Of a DNA stretch of 64,000 bases, positions 52,908-60,048 are shown piece after piece. Each line of letters begins with the position of its first letter. Position 1 is the first letter of the stretch. Where the stretch lies: positions 124,001-188,000 of the forward strand of contig NZ_JAATVY010000002.1 in NCBI RefSeq assembly GCF_011947195.1, written 5' to 3'. The DNA comes from Planosporangium thailandense (GTDB lineage: Bacteria; Actinomycetota; Actinomycetes; Mycobacteriales; Micromonosporaceae). The translations under genes were made by a program, and so were the position numbers. The notes under the pieces were generated by a model. It searched no databases. It saw only the letters and a list, made by a program, of their open reading frames with translations, and was not told where the DNA came from.

Positions 52908-53501
52908 ATGGCTGGATCAGATCCGAAGGCTGACCTTGTTCGCTATCTGCAGGCGGCCCGCGATGCCTTGCTGTGGAAGCTGGATGGGCTGTCGGAGTAC
53001 GACGTCCGCCGTCCGCTGGTTCCCACCGGTACCAACCTCCTGGGGCTGGTCAAACATGTGGCCAGCGTCGAGGCGGAGTACTTCGGTGAGACGTTCGGGC
53101 GGCCGTTCGAGGAGCCGTTGCCGTGGTACGACGACGGCGCCGAGCCGAACGCCGACATGTGGGCCACCGCGGCGGAGTCGCGGGAGCAGATCGTCGCGCT
53201 GTACCGACGGGTCTGGGCACACTCGGACGCCACGGTCGCCGCGCTCCCACTGGACGCGATCGGCCACGTCCCGTGGTGGCCACCGGAGCGTCGTGAGGTG
53301 ACGCTGCACCTGATCCTCGTGCACATGATCGCCGAGACCCACCGCCACGCCGGCCACGCCGACATCGTCCGGGAACTCGTCGACGGGGCTGCCGGGCTAC
53401 GGGCGGGCAACGACAACCTGGCATCCGGCGACGAGGCGTGGTGGGAGAGCTACCGCAGCCGGCTGGAGCGCGTCGCCCGCGAAGCCGGCGCCGGACGATG
53501 A
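52908..53501 (+). CDS. DinB-family (DUF664) protein
   Basis: 197 residues, four-helix bundle typical of DinB/mycothiol-dependent enzymes. Metal ligands are expected in NLLGLVKHVASVEAEYF (His), and in the C-terminal VTLHLILVHMIAETHRHAGHADIVREL (two His). DUF664 members are unspecified mycothiol-linked detoxification enzymes. ATG at 52908, 26 nt after a tandem repeat array. Confidence 0.92.
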   Translation: MAGSDPKADLVRYLQAARDALLWKLDGLSEYDVRRPLVPTGTNLLGLVKHVASVEAEYFGETFGRPFEEPLPWYDDGAEPNADMWATAAESREQIVALYRRVWAHSDATVAALPLDAIGHVPWWPPERREVTLHLILVHMIAETHRHAGHADIVRELVDGAAGLRAGNDNLASGDEAWWESYRSRLERVAREAGAGR

Positions 53502-53506
53502 CCTGC

Positions 53507-53550
53507 GCTCGCGAACTCGTCCAGGCCCGGCTCGCGAACTCGTCCAGGCC
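53507..53550. repeat. 21-bp direct repeat, 23-bp period
   Basis: GCTCGCGAACTCGTCCAGGC(C) occurs at 53507-53527 and 53530-53550, just after the DinB stop. Likely slippage duplication. Confidence 0.85.
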
Positions 53551-53664
53551 TGGATCGACGCCGAGGGCAGCTACCGAGTCCGTAAGCACGCCGTGCGCAT
53601 CACAGCTTCACGCTGACCGACCGAACTGCCCCGACTTGACCGTCCACATCAGAGTCTGTGGCGA

Positions 53665-53695
53665 AGCCCGACCCGGTTGAGGCCCGGGTCGGGCT
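53665..53695. terminator. 12-bp stem hairpin between convergent genes
   Basis: AGCCCGACCCGG (53665-53676) pairs perfectly with 53684-53695 over a 7-nt loop, between the DinB and SCO5389-like stops. Confidence 0.8.
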
Positions 53696-53727
53696 CCATC
53701 GCCTGGATGGCGTGTTCCGCTGAACGG

Positions 53728-54120
53728 TCAGCAGCTCAGCAACCGCGGTGACTGGTTGAGCAGCTGAGCCCGGGGCGAAACGAAGGTCTGGTGCGTCGCG
53801 CCGTCGACGGCATCGGGCCGGAACGCCGCGACCTTGCAGCAGTTCTGGAACTCCAGCTTCACCCCGAAGTGCCGTTCGAGGGCGCCGCGCATCGAGCTAC
53901 TGGCCAGCGCACGCAGGAGCTGCCCCTGTTCGACGTCGGACGGGGGCACGGTGTTGTCGTCGGCGTACTCGCCACCGTCCTGGTGCAGGCGGTCGGCGAC
54001 CTGGCTGACGACTTTCCACGCGTACGGCAGGCTGTCGCGTACGCAGGCGAGGAAGTCCTCGTCGCTGACCGGCCCGGCCTTCGCGCGATCGAGGAGTGCT
54101 GCGGGCACCTGTAGAGACAT
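53728..54120 (-). CDS. SCO5389-family hypothetical protein
   Basis: 130 residues, conserved in Streptomyces and relatives, function unknown. Recognisable parts: SLQVPAALLDRAKAGPVSDEDFLACVRDSLPYAW, GGEYADDNTVPPSDVEQGQLLRALASSSMRGALERHFGV, FQNCCKVAAFRP and SPRAQLLNQSPRLLSC. ATG at 54120 is chosen because AAGGG lies 7 nt upstream; an in-frame ATG at 54135 is possible. Four cysteines, no membrane helix. Confidence 0.85.
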   Translation of the reverse strand: MSLQVPAALLDRAKAGPVSDEDFLACVRDSLPYAWKVVSQVADRLHQDGGEYADDNTVPPSDVEQGQLLRALASSSMRGALERHFGVKLEFQNCCKVAAFRPDAVDGATHQTFVSPRAQLLNQSPRLLSC

Positions 54121-54481
54121 GACGTTGCCCTTCATGGGAGGGGACTCTTCGGATGCGGTCCCAGCTTATTGCTAATGACATCCGTTTTCAGTAAGCGCGT
54201 CAAGCGGTGAGCGTCAGGCAAGTCCACTCCCGCTGCCTCACACCGGCGGCTTCGCTCAAGACGCGGTCGCTAGCGCCGATCTACGAATCGACCCGCCTAA
54301 GAGCCATCCACCGCCGCCGACACCATCTCGGCCGTCGTCACCGATCTCCAGCACGCAGTGAGCGGGTTCCGCGTCTGACCCAGGAGCGTTGCGATCCTGG
54401 ACAGCTGGGCCGGCAATAGCCGGTCGAGCTGTCCAAGGTCGGAGGCGGCCGCGCCTGCGACATCAGCGATAATCCCGAGCC
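54121..54481. other. Intergenic region carrying GATC hairpin copy 2
   Basis: 361 bases between divergent genes. It holds the hairpin at 54391-54442 and an AT-richer stretch at 54163-54190 that may be the promoter of the SCO5389-like gene; no ORF with credible codon use. Confidence 0.5.
54391..54442. repeat. 16-nt-arm inverted repeat with 20-nt loop (GATC hairpin family, copy 2)
   Basis: Left arm GCGATCCTGGACAGCT (54391-54406), loop of 20 nt (54407-54426) that itself contains a CCGGC/GCCGG stem, right arm AGCTGTCCAAGGTCGG (54427-54442). The inner nine pairs are perfect; outer pairs include mismatches and wobbles. Same arm logic and loop length as 19418-19469. Confidence 0.75.
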
Positions 54482-55132
54482 ATGTACGTTCCCCAGCACT
54501 TCCAGGCCCCGGACAGCGCGGCCGTGCACCAGCTGCTCACCTCCGGGATCCCCGGCGAGCTGGTGACGTGGGACGGTCAGGGCATGGTCGCCACCACCGT
54601 CCCGCTGTTGTTCGAGGCGTCCGCCGGTACGCAGGGAAGGCTGATCGGCCACCTGGCGCGCAACAACGTCCAGTGGCGGCACACCGACGACCGGGTCGAG
54701 GCGCTTGTCATCTTCCGGGGGCCGGACGCGTACGTGTCCCCGACGGCCTACGCGAGCAAGCACGAACACGGCCGCGCGGTACCCACCTGGAACTACATCA
54801 CCGCACACATCTACGGCACGCTCGTCGCTCACGAGGATCCCACCTGGACGGAGCGCGCCGTGCGTGACCTGACCGACCGTCACGAGGCCGACCGCGTACA
54901 CCCGTGGTCGGTGGATGACGCGCCGGCCGCCTACATCGCCGGCCAGCTCCGGGCTATCGTCGGGATCGAAGTCGTCATCACGCGGATCGAGGCGAAGTGG
55001 AAGCTCAGCCAGAACCGCTCACCGGCGGACATCGCCGGTGTCCGCGATGACCTGCTGTCCAGCGGCCGTGGCAGTGAGAACGAGCGCCGGATCGCCGCCG
55101 AGATGGGGCGGATCAGCACGCTTCCGGAATGA
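54482..55132 (+). CDS. PaiB-type FMN-binding negative regulator
   Basis: 216 residues of the PaiB family (split-barrel flavin-binding fold). Signatures: MYVPQHFQAPD, HLARNNVQWR, RVEALVIFRGPDAYVSPTAYASKHEHGRAVPTWNYITAHIYG, and C-terminal IVGIEVVITRIEAKWKLSQNRSPADI. Members lower expression of sporulation and protease genes in Bacillus; their role in actinobacteria is unclear. The start ATG at 54482 lies close to the hairpin repeat at 54391-54442. Confidence 0.94.
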   Translation: MYVPQHFQAPDSAAVHQLLTSGIPGELVTWDGQGMVATTVPLLFEASAGTQGRLIGHLARNNVQWRHTDDRVEALVIFRGPDAYVSPTAYASKHEHGRAVPTWNYITAHIYGTLVAHEDPTWTERAVRDLTDRHEADRVHPWSVDDAPAAYIAGQLRAIVGIEVVITRIEAKWKLSQNRSPADIAGVRDDLLSSGRGSENERRIAAEMGRISTLPE

Positions 55133-55171
55133 CGTGAATCCGGTGGGCCGGACGCCGGACCGCGCCGTGAC

Positions 55172-55597
55172 TCAGCCTCGCACCGCGCGTACGAGCCGGA
55201 AGCGCTGGGCCAGCACCAGCGTGTCGTCGTTCACGGTGAAGCCCGGATCGCCCAGCTCCGCGCGCATCTCCGCGCTGTGCCAGAAGCTTTCGTGCCCGGC
55301 CCGCCACTCCGCCACCGATTGATAACCCTCGCCCTCATCCAAGGCATGGCGCAGGTCCACGGCGGCGAGCGGGAGCACCCGCAACTCGGTCAGCTCGATC
55401 ACCGCGACCGGCCGGTCCTCGGAGTCGACGACCGCCAGTTGCTGGCCGACCTTCGGCAGCGGCTCGTTCTCGCGCTCGTACTCGACCACCAGGCCGGACG
55501 TCGAGGTCTTCGCGCCGGACAGGATCGCAGCCACGAGCTGATCGCGTAGCGGCCCGGGAAATGCGAACTCCACCCGGGAAAGACCACCGATTTCCAT
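55172..55597 (-). CDS. ASCH-domain protein
   Basis: 141 residues of the ASCH (PUA-like) fold: FAFPGPLRDQLVAAILSGAKTSTSGLVVEYERENEPLPKVGQQLAVVDSEDRPVAVIELTELRVLPL, then EGEGYQSVAEWRAGHESFW. ASCH proteins bind nucleic acid bases or RNA; some hydrolyse modified cytidines (YqfB type). ATG at 55597. Upstream lie two 18-bp ATGCAT-containing repeats. Confidence 0.92.
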   Translation of the reverse strand: MEIGGLSRVEFAFPGPLRDQLVAAILSGAKTSTSGLVVEYERENEPLPKVGQQLAVVDSEDRPVAVIELTELRVLPLAAVDLRHALDEGEGYQSVAEWRAGHESFWHSAEMRAELGDPGFTVNDDTLVLAQRFRLVRAVRG

Positions 55598-55658
55598 ACC
55601 GTAAGACGGTACGCGGTGAGCGCCAGCGGGTGCGCGGAGAAACCGCGCGACGGCTCGT

Positions 55659-55738
55659 ACCCATGCACGCATGCATTGACCCAGCCGCAGGGTCCCGGCG
55701 CCCCCACGAGGGGCCACCTCACCCATGCGCGCATGCAT
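55659..55738. repeat. Two 18-bp direct repeats with ATGCGCGCAT-type palindromes
   Basis: ACCCATGC(A/G)CGCATGCAT at 55659-55676 and 55721-55738, 62 bp apart with one mismatch. Each contains palindromic GCATGC and (in copy 2) ATGCGCGCAT. Located 62-141 nt upstream of the ASCH gene start, a position suited to an operator pair. Confidence 0.7.
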
Positions 55739-55771
55739 CGGCCGCGTCGGTGCCGGTTCCGCGTCCGCGAT

Positions 55772-56557
55772 CTATGGCAGTCTTGCTTCCCCGGACACCG
55801 GGAACCACCAGGTGCGGACAGTCAGCACAGCGGCGATGACCGGGGCGAGGACGATGGCCAGCGCTACGCCACTGCGGAAGTCGCGAGGCAGCCAGAGGAC
55901 GTTGTCACCGATTCCTACCGTGTGCGCGAGCAGAGCCAGAGCGTATGCCGAAATGAGTGCGGCTGCGATGACACCGGCCCGCTGTCGGATTTTGGCGCGC
56001 CGTGACGTTTCGGCGCGCCGCGGCGTTTTGGCGGACCTTGGCGTTTTGGCGGGCCTCGGCGCGGGCCGCGTGACGGCCCGTCCGGGCACCGGGACCATGC
56101 TTGTCGCCTCGGCGGAGGCCGTGCCGGTGAGGTGGATCTGCGCTCGAAGCAACCCGCGGATGGCCCAGGCCAGCGTTGGGAAGAAGAACAGAATCGTCCC
56201 CATTGCGTGTACTGCCCATGCGCCTGCCAGGGTGGGGCCACCCCAGGCGTCGTAGTACGTGCTGGCCCAGATGCTGCCCTCGTGGCCGCCCAGGCCGAGT
56301 ATTTGCCGCAGCGGGTAGCCGACGTTTATCAGGACGAGGCCGGCGAGACCGGCGGCGAGCGCACTGGTCGCCACCGCGAGTGGTAGGGCGAGCATGCCGC
56401 GTACAAACCGGCGTGACGCCAGCACCCGCATGGCCGAGGGCACTGCCACCACCGTCGTGCCCAGCCGGCGCCACATGACTGTTCCGTACGTCTGGCGAAC
56501 ATAGCGGCGCAATGTTGATGCGATCCTGCTTCTCACGTGCTCAGTCTTCCGACGCAT
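55772..56557 (-). CDS. Polytopic membrane protein of unknown function with a basic tandem-repeat insert
   Basis: 261 residues. About five helices: GMLALPLAVATSALAAGLAGLVLI, GGPTLAGAWAVHAMGTILFF, VIAAALISAYALALLAHTVGI and SGVALAIVLAPVIAAVLTVR are clearest. Between them lies a basic Pro/Lys/Arg/Ala-rich stretch (~170-200) with repeated RxAKTPR units, encoded by short DNA repeats (GGCGTTTTGGCGG). N-terminal 45 residues are basic. No signal for a known family. Not part of the insert downstream; its start is 230 nt before the damaged tRNA-Ala copy. Confidence 0.7.
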   Translation of the reverse strand: MRRKTEHVRSRIASTLRRYVRQTYGTVMWRRLGTTVVAVPSAMRVLASRRFVRGMLALPLAVATSALAAGLAGLVLINVGYPLRQILGLGGHEGSIWASTYYDAWGGPTLAGAWAVHAMGTILFFFPTLAWAIRGLLRAQIHLTGTASAEATSMVPVPGRAVTRPAPRPAKTPRSAKTPRRAETSRRAKIRQRAGVIAAALISAYALALLAHTVGIGDNVLWLPRDFRSGVALAIVLAPVIAAVLTVRTWWFPVSGEARLP

Positions 56558-56784
56558 CGACGACCACGACTATCCGGGAGTTCCCGGACTCGCCCCGGAG
56601 CGATATTCAGGGTCAGCCTGGCAGAGCAAACGCATGCGGTGCCGCAGACCAACGCGCGGTCAGGGCCGCGAGACCTGGAAACCTGCACGGGTTCTGTTGA
56701 CTCTGTGCTGACGTTCGACCCTGACTCGGACACAGAGGAAGACAGCGACGGTGAAGAGGCAGCCCACGAGCAGGGCTGAAGCTG

Positions 56785-56811
56785 GTGGAGACGAGGGACT
56801 CGAACCCCTAA
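56785..56811 (-). pseudogene. Damaged copy of the tRNA-Ala 3' end (candidate left attachment site)
   Basis: Matches 60048-60075 (T-arm and acceptor of tRNA-Ala(TGC) plus one flanking base) over 27 bases with a single deleted G in the GGGG run. Only the 3' part is present and the T-stem would not pair properly. Duplication of a tRNA 3' end is the hallmark of tyrosine-integrase insertion. Confidence 0.8.
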
Positions 56812-56916
56812 ACCGCAAGGACCGGAAAGATCGACCGCAACCGAACAGATCGCCTCCCTGACCTCAGCGACGCTAGTCAGCGCCTTTCGACGTTTCGCAC
56901 AGCTTCTTGCTCTCAG

Positions 56917-56943
56917 TTGTACTGAGTTTGTACTTGATGATCT
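56917..56943. repeat. Left TTGTACT repeat pair
   Basis: Two TTGTACT heptamers 11-12 nt apart (TTGTACTGAGTTTGTACTTG, then ATGATCT). The same arrangement, differing at few positions, stands at 59984-60010 next to the other end of the insert. Confidence 0.7.
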
Positions 56944-57218
56944 TTCTGTTCCGTCCCACACGCGTTCTGTGCCCTGTCCATCCCGTCCGATATCGACCCA
57001 CCCGGCGATGAGCGGACTGGGGCCTGGTCGCCAAGGTGGCGGGTCGTCACCTGGATCATCACCGACAGGGGCGCTAGATCGCGCCGGGCCGGGCGATGTA
57101 GTCAGGACAACTCAAGCAGCTGCGTCGTCGCTGCTGGTAGACGCAACCGTTCACCCGCACCTCGGCGGTATCGCTGCCGGTGTGCTGCCATTGATCAGCG
57201 CAAGAGTTATCCCGGGGA

Positions 57219-57887
57219 TCAGCTCGAACCGAACAGGCAGATGCTCATGCCGTAGGTCAGTTCCCGCTGCAAAGTCTTGTATACGGCGAGGGGCAGTGCC
57301 AGACGGGCCACGCGTGCGATTTTCGTAGGAGGTTCGGCGAAGACCAGCGACTCATCGATGGTGAGGCCGGCGTCGCGGTAGATCGAGCGCCAGCCGTGAA
57401 TCGAGTAGATTCGTTCGTCCGTGATGCCGACGTAGCGGGTGTATCGCGACGGCACAACGACCATCACGTTTCGGGACACCCGCGCCTGTTCACGCAGGAG
57501 CTGTACGGTGACGTCCCGGTCGAAGTGCTCCATCAGACCGAGGCTGAACACGAGGTCGAACTTTCCGGACCACTCCTCGGGAAGTTGAGTGGCGTCGGCG
57601 AGCGTGGCCTCGAACCCGCTGCCGAGTGCTTGCGCCGTTTCGGCGGCGAGGTCGACGATTCGCTGGTCGTTGTCGACGGCCGTTACCTCGTACCCCCAAG
57701 CGCTCAGTACGGCCGCGTGCAGGCCCGCTCCGCAGCCGAGTTCGAGGATCCGCGCACCCGGCTGGTAGCGGGCGTGGATGCGGTCGAGGACCGGGCCGAG
57801 GTACCGCCAGGCGTCATAGGCGGCGGCGATCCGTTCATTCGCGGCCTCAAGGTTGTCAACAATGTACGAATGCCACCGATCAGTCAT
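57219..57887 (-). CDS. Class I SAM-dependent methyltransferase
   Basis: 222 residues. SAM-binding motif I ILELGCGAGLHAAVL near residue 47, motif II acidic loop TAVDNDQRI, motif for post-I DATQLPEEWSGKFDLVFSLGLMEHFDRD. The C-terminal region (SIHGWRSIYRDAGLTIDESLVF) is the usual small-molecule methyltransferase cap. Target unknown; no DNA-methylase motifs. The GC-rich, compact sequence differs little from the neighbours. Start ATG 57887; the region before it is AT-richer and likely its promoter. Cargo of the insert. Confidence 0.9.
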   Translation of the reverse strand: MTDRWHSYIVDNLEAANERIAAAYDAWRYLGPVLDRIHARYQPGARILELGCGAGLHAAVLSAWGYEVTAVDNDQRIVDLAAETAQALGSGFEATLADATQLPEEWSGKFDLVFSLGLMEHFDRDVTVQLLREQARVSRNVMVVVPSRYTRYVGITDERIYSIHGWRSIYRDAGLTIDESLVFAEPPTKIARVARLALPLAVYKTLQRELTYGMSICLFGSS

Positions 57888-58311
57888 ATCGGCATGATAA
57901 CCATGAATCTAGCCAAGAAGGTTTTTTTCCGAGCGATGACGTCACGGCCCTTGGAATTCGCGCATGTGTGACGTGATGGTTGTCCACATCTGTGGATGGA
58001 ACATGTGTACGATGAGTCTCATGTGGTGCTAAGAGGTGATCACACCGGTCGCGGGGAAGCGACCGTCAGGGCCCCGGCTGGCGCGCGAACGCTGGTCGGG
58101 CCCTCGAGCTTCCGAGTACAGGCAACGAGGTCGGCAGTGGTCGGGTGCGAGGTCAACCGGTCCGTCTCGGTCTCCTGCGGGCTGGCTTGATACGGCTGGT
58201 TGCTGTACCTGGCTGCTGTACACCCATCTCTCCGATCCGCGACTACGGCGCTGGACGCCGATATGGTGGGGCGGCGATCTGTCCACGCAGCCGACCGCAA
58301 GGAGGACCACC
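57888..58311. other. Insert regulatory region with a DnaA-box pair
   Basis: 424 bases. 57888-58025 is AT-richer and contains a TTTTTTT run and the DnaA-box pair (57980-57999). The remaining part to 58311 has open frames with poor codon use and is not annotated as genes. Confidence 0.5.
57980..57999. promoter_or_regulatory. Inverted pair of DnaA-box-like sites
   Basis: TTGTCCACA (57980-57988, exact actinobacterial DnaA box) faces TGTGGATGG (57991-57999, 7/9) across TC, forming a near-perfect palindrome in the middle of the insert's regulatory region. Confidence 0.55.
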
Positions 58312-58503
58312 ATGTCCGATCAACTTCCGGTCCTGCGGACCTGTGGCTACTGCCGTGGCACCGGACGTCGCAACGAGTTCGACTGCCTGGCCTGCAAGGG
58401 CGCTGGCATGGTCTGGTGTCCGGTACCCGACGCTGGCTACCCCGAGGATGACTGGCTACCGTCGGGCGATCCGGACGTGGGAGACCATCCACGGCAGGCT
58501 TGA
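58312..58503 (+). CDS. DnaJ-type zinc-finger miniprotein
   Basis: 63 residues. Two CxxCxGxG modules (Cys11, Cys14 in CGYCRGTG; Cys25, Cys28 in CLACKGAG) form one complete DnaJ-like zinc centre, followed by Cys36 and an acidic tail (PEDDWLPSGDPDVGDHP). No J domain. ATG at 58312 has a perfect AAGGAGG site. Its stop TGA shares bases with the TTG start of the excisionase gene (TTGA). Proteins like this occur in actinomycete integrative elements; the role is unknown. Confidence 0.75.
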   Translation: MSDQLPVLRTCGYCRGTGRRNEFDCLACKGAGMVWCPVPDAGYPEDDWLPSGDPDVGDHPRQA

Positions 58504-58556
58504 AAACCGCTAGGGCGGTATCCCCGTCCTCGTGGGTTCGAATCCCACGCCCTCCG
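58499..58556 (+). pseudogene. tRNA-Ser(TGA) 3' fragment, from anticodon loop to acceptor end
   Basis: 58499-58556 reads CTTGAAAACCGC (anticodon loop TTGAAAA region and 3' stem), a variable arm, T-stem/loop GTGGG TTCGAAT CCCAC and acceptor GCCCTCC-G. The 5' half (D-arm, 5' acceptor, 5' anticodon stem) is missing: upstream reads CACGGCAGG. This is the segment typically duplicated at tRNA attachment sites, so it is an att scar, not a gene. Confidence 0.85.
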
Positions 58557-58736
58557 CTCCACCAGCACCCCAGACCGTGGACTGTCGAGGACGTTTCCAC
58601 GTTCCTCGGTGTCCCCGTCACCACTCTCTACCAGTGGCGCTACCGCTGCACCGGACCGCGCGCCTCCCGCGTCGGCCGTCATCTCCGCTACGACCCCGCG
58701 GACGTGCGGGCCTGGCTCGACAAGCAGGCGGTGTGA
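58500..58736 (+). CDS. Excisionase (MerR-like HTH), 5' end formed by the tRNA-Ser scar
   Basis: 78 residues if TTG at 58500 is used; it is the only start-like codon in frame. The functional part is the C-terminal ~55 residues: PWTVEDVSTFLGVPVTTLYQWRYRCTGPRASRVGRHLRYDPADVRAWLDKQ, a standard AICE-type Xis HTH. The first ~22 codons read through the tRNA-Ser fragment, so the native 5' end was replaced by the recombination that made the scar. Its stop is 1 nt before the integrase ATG. Confidence 0.75.
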   Translation: MKTARAVSPSSWVRIPRPPLHQHPRPWTVEDVSTFLGVPVTTLYQWRYRCTGPRASRVGRHLRYDPADVRAWLDKQAV

Positions 58737-58737
58737 G

Positions 58738-59952
58738 ATGCCCATCGATGACCTGTGGTACCTGAAACAGCGCGGCCCGGACGGCAAGCGCCTGCCGTCC
58801 AAGCGTCACGGCCAGGGGAAGCGCTGGCGGGTCCGGTACGAGGACGCGACCGGCGAGCCACGAACCCGTTTCTTTGAGCGGAAGGCGGACGCGGACGCCT
58901 GGGACGCGCGGGCCCGTACCGGTGTCGCCGAAGAGGCAAAGGTTGACCAGGCCGAACGGCTTCTCATCTTCAGGGAGTACGGCGAGCGTTGGCGGCTCTC
59001 CCGTGAGATTGGCTGGGCGCTGGAGACCCGCAAGCGGGTGGAGTCCAACCTGCGCTGTCACTTGTACCCGGTGTTCGGTGATCGTCAGCTACGTACGATC
59101 ACGCTGACGAGCGTGCTGGAATGGCTGTCCGCGCGCCTGGCCGACGGCACGCCGAAGTCGTCGCTCAAGCTGTACATCGAACTCCTCGACGCGGTCATGA
59201 CGGCGGCCGTCACCGACAAGGTCATTGCCGAGAACCCGTGCGACGGCGTGAAGCTCGCCCAGATCCTGCATGGCCTGTCCCGCGCGCCCAAGTGGGTCCC
59301 GACCGAATGTGAGGTGCTGGCGCTGCTCGACGCCGTGCCCGCCCGGTACCGCGCCGCGATCTGGCTGGGCGCCGGACAGGGTTGCCGGCTGGGCGAGGCA
59401 CTCGGCGTGGAGCGAGGCACCCGGTGCGTGGACGCCGATCGCGGAGAGCTGCACATCGTTCAACAGCTCCGCTACTCGCCACGCGAGCACGGCGGCTTCT
59501 ACCTCAGCGAACCGAAGGCGGGCTCGTCCGGCACCGTCGACCTGGACCCGGTCGTCGCGGACATCCTCGCCGATCACGCCCTACGCTTCCCGCCCGCCGA
59601 GGTCGAGATGGTCGACACCACGGCGGGCGATCCCGTTCGGCGGGCGGTGCCGCTGCTGTTCACCACCACACGCGGCAACCCGTTCACCGATCGGACCTGG
59701 TCGCGCGAGTGGGACAAGTGGCGGGACACGACCGGCTGGCCGAAGGAGCACGGCACGTTCCACGCGCTGCGGCACTTCTTCGCCACCACGCTGATCACCA
59801 ACGACGCCGAGCCGCAGGAGGTGCAACGACTGCTGCGGCACAAGACGCTGCGGATCACATTGGAGACCTACGTGCACTGGTGGCCTAAGCGGGAGCGGCC
59901 CCGGGGCGTGGTCGGCGCGGCCCTGCGGAACGCCGTCGAGCGGTCGAATTAG
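58738..59952 (+). CDS. int: Tyrosine site-specific integrase
   Basis: 404 residues. An arm-binding/SAM-like N-terminus (RWRVRYEDATGEPRTRFFERKADADAWDARAR), core-binding domain (~75-175), and catalytic domain with Arg217 in GCRLGEALG, Lys260 region, His342-x-x-Arg345 in FHALRHFF, His368 in LLRHKT and Tyr378 in LETYVHWW. All catalytic residues are present, so the enzyme may be active. ATG at 58738 follows the xis stop. The last part (RGVVGAALRNAVERSN) is normal for AICE integrases. Confidence 0.95.
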   Translation: MPIDDLWYLKQRGPDGKRLPSKRHGQGKRWRVRYEDATGEPRTRFFERKADADAWDARARTGVAEEAKVDQAERLLIFREYGERWRLSREIGWALETRKRVESNLRCHLYPVFGDRQLRTITLTSVLEWLSARLADGTPKSSLKLYIELLDAVMTAAVTDKVIAENPCDGVKLAQILHGLSRAPKWVPTECEVLALLDAVPARYRAAIWLGAGQGCRLGEALGVERGTRCVDADRGELHIVQQLRYSPREHGGFYLSEPKAGSSGTVDLDPVVADILADHALRFPPAEVEMVDTTAGDPVRRAVPLLFTTTRGNPFTDRTWSREWDKWRDTTGWPKEHGTFHALRHFFATTLITNDAEPQEVQRLLRHKTLRITLETYVHWWPKRERPRGVVGAALRNAVERSN

Positions 59953-59983
59953 AGGAGCGCCAGGAGCCAAGATCGAACGCGAT

Positions 59984-60010
59984 TTGTACTGACGTTGTAC
60001 TTGGTGATCA
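59984..60010. repeat. Right TTGTACT repeat pair
   Basis: TTGTACT at 59984-59990 and 59995-60001, followed by TGGTGATCA. Same arrangement as 56917-56943. It lies between the integrase stop and tRNA-Ala, where arm-type integrase sites are expected. Confidence 0.7.
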
Positions 60011-60048
60011 AGGAAAATCCGTCTTGCCTGGTCAGAGGCCAGAAAAAG

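Larger units (their letters stand above)
56558..57218. other. Left flank and end of the integrated insert
   Basis: 661 bases with no credible gene. It contains the damaged tRNA-Ala 3' copy (56785-56811) and the TTGTACT repeat pair (56917-56943). The frames open here have poor codon use. Confidence 0.6.

Noticed and set aside
56969-57328. 119-codon + frame in the insert
   Set aside because: Poor codon use, no ribosome site and overlap with the methyltransferase 3' end.
57996-58190. Small frame starting at the DnaA-like pair in the insert
   Set aside because: No ribosome binding site or family features; kept as regulatory DNA only.
58499-58556. A functional tRNA-Ser gene
   Set aside because: 5' acceptor, D-arm and 5' anticodon stem are absent; only the 3' fragment is present.
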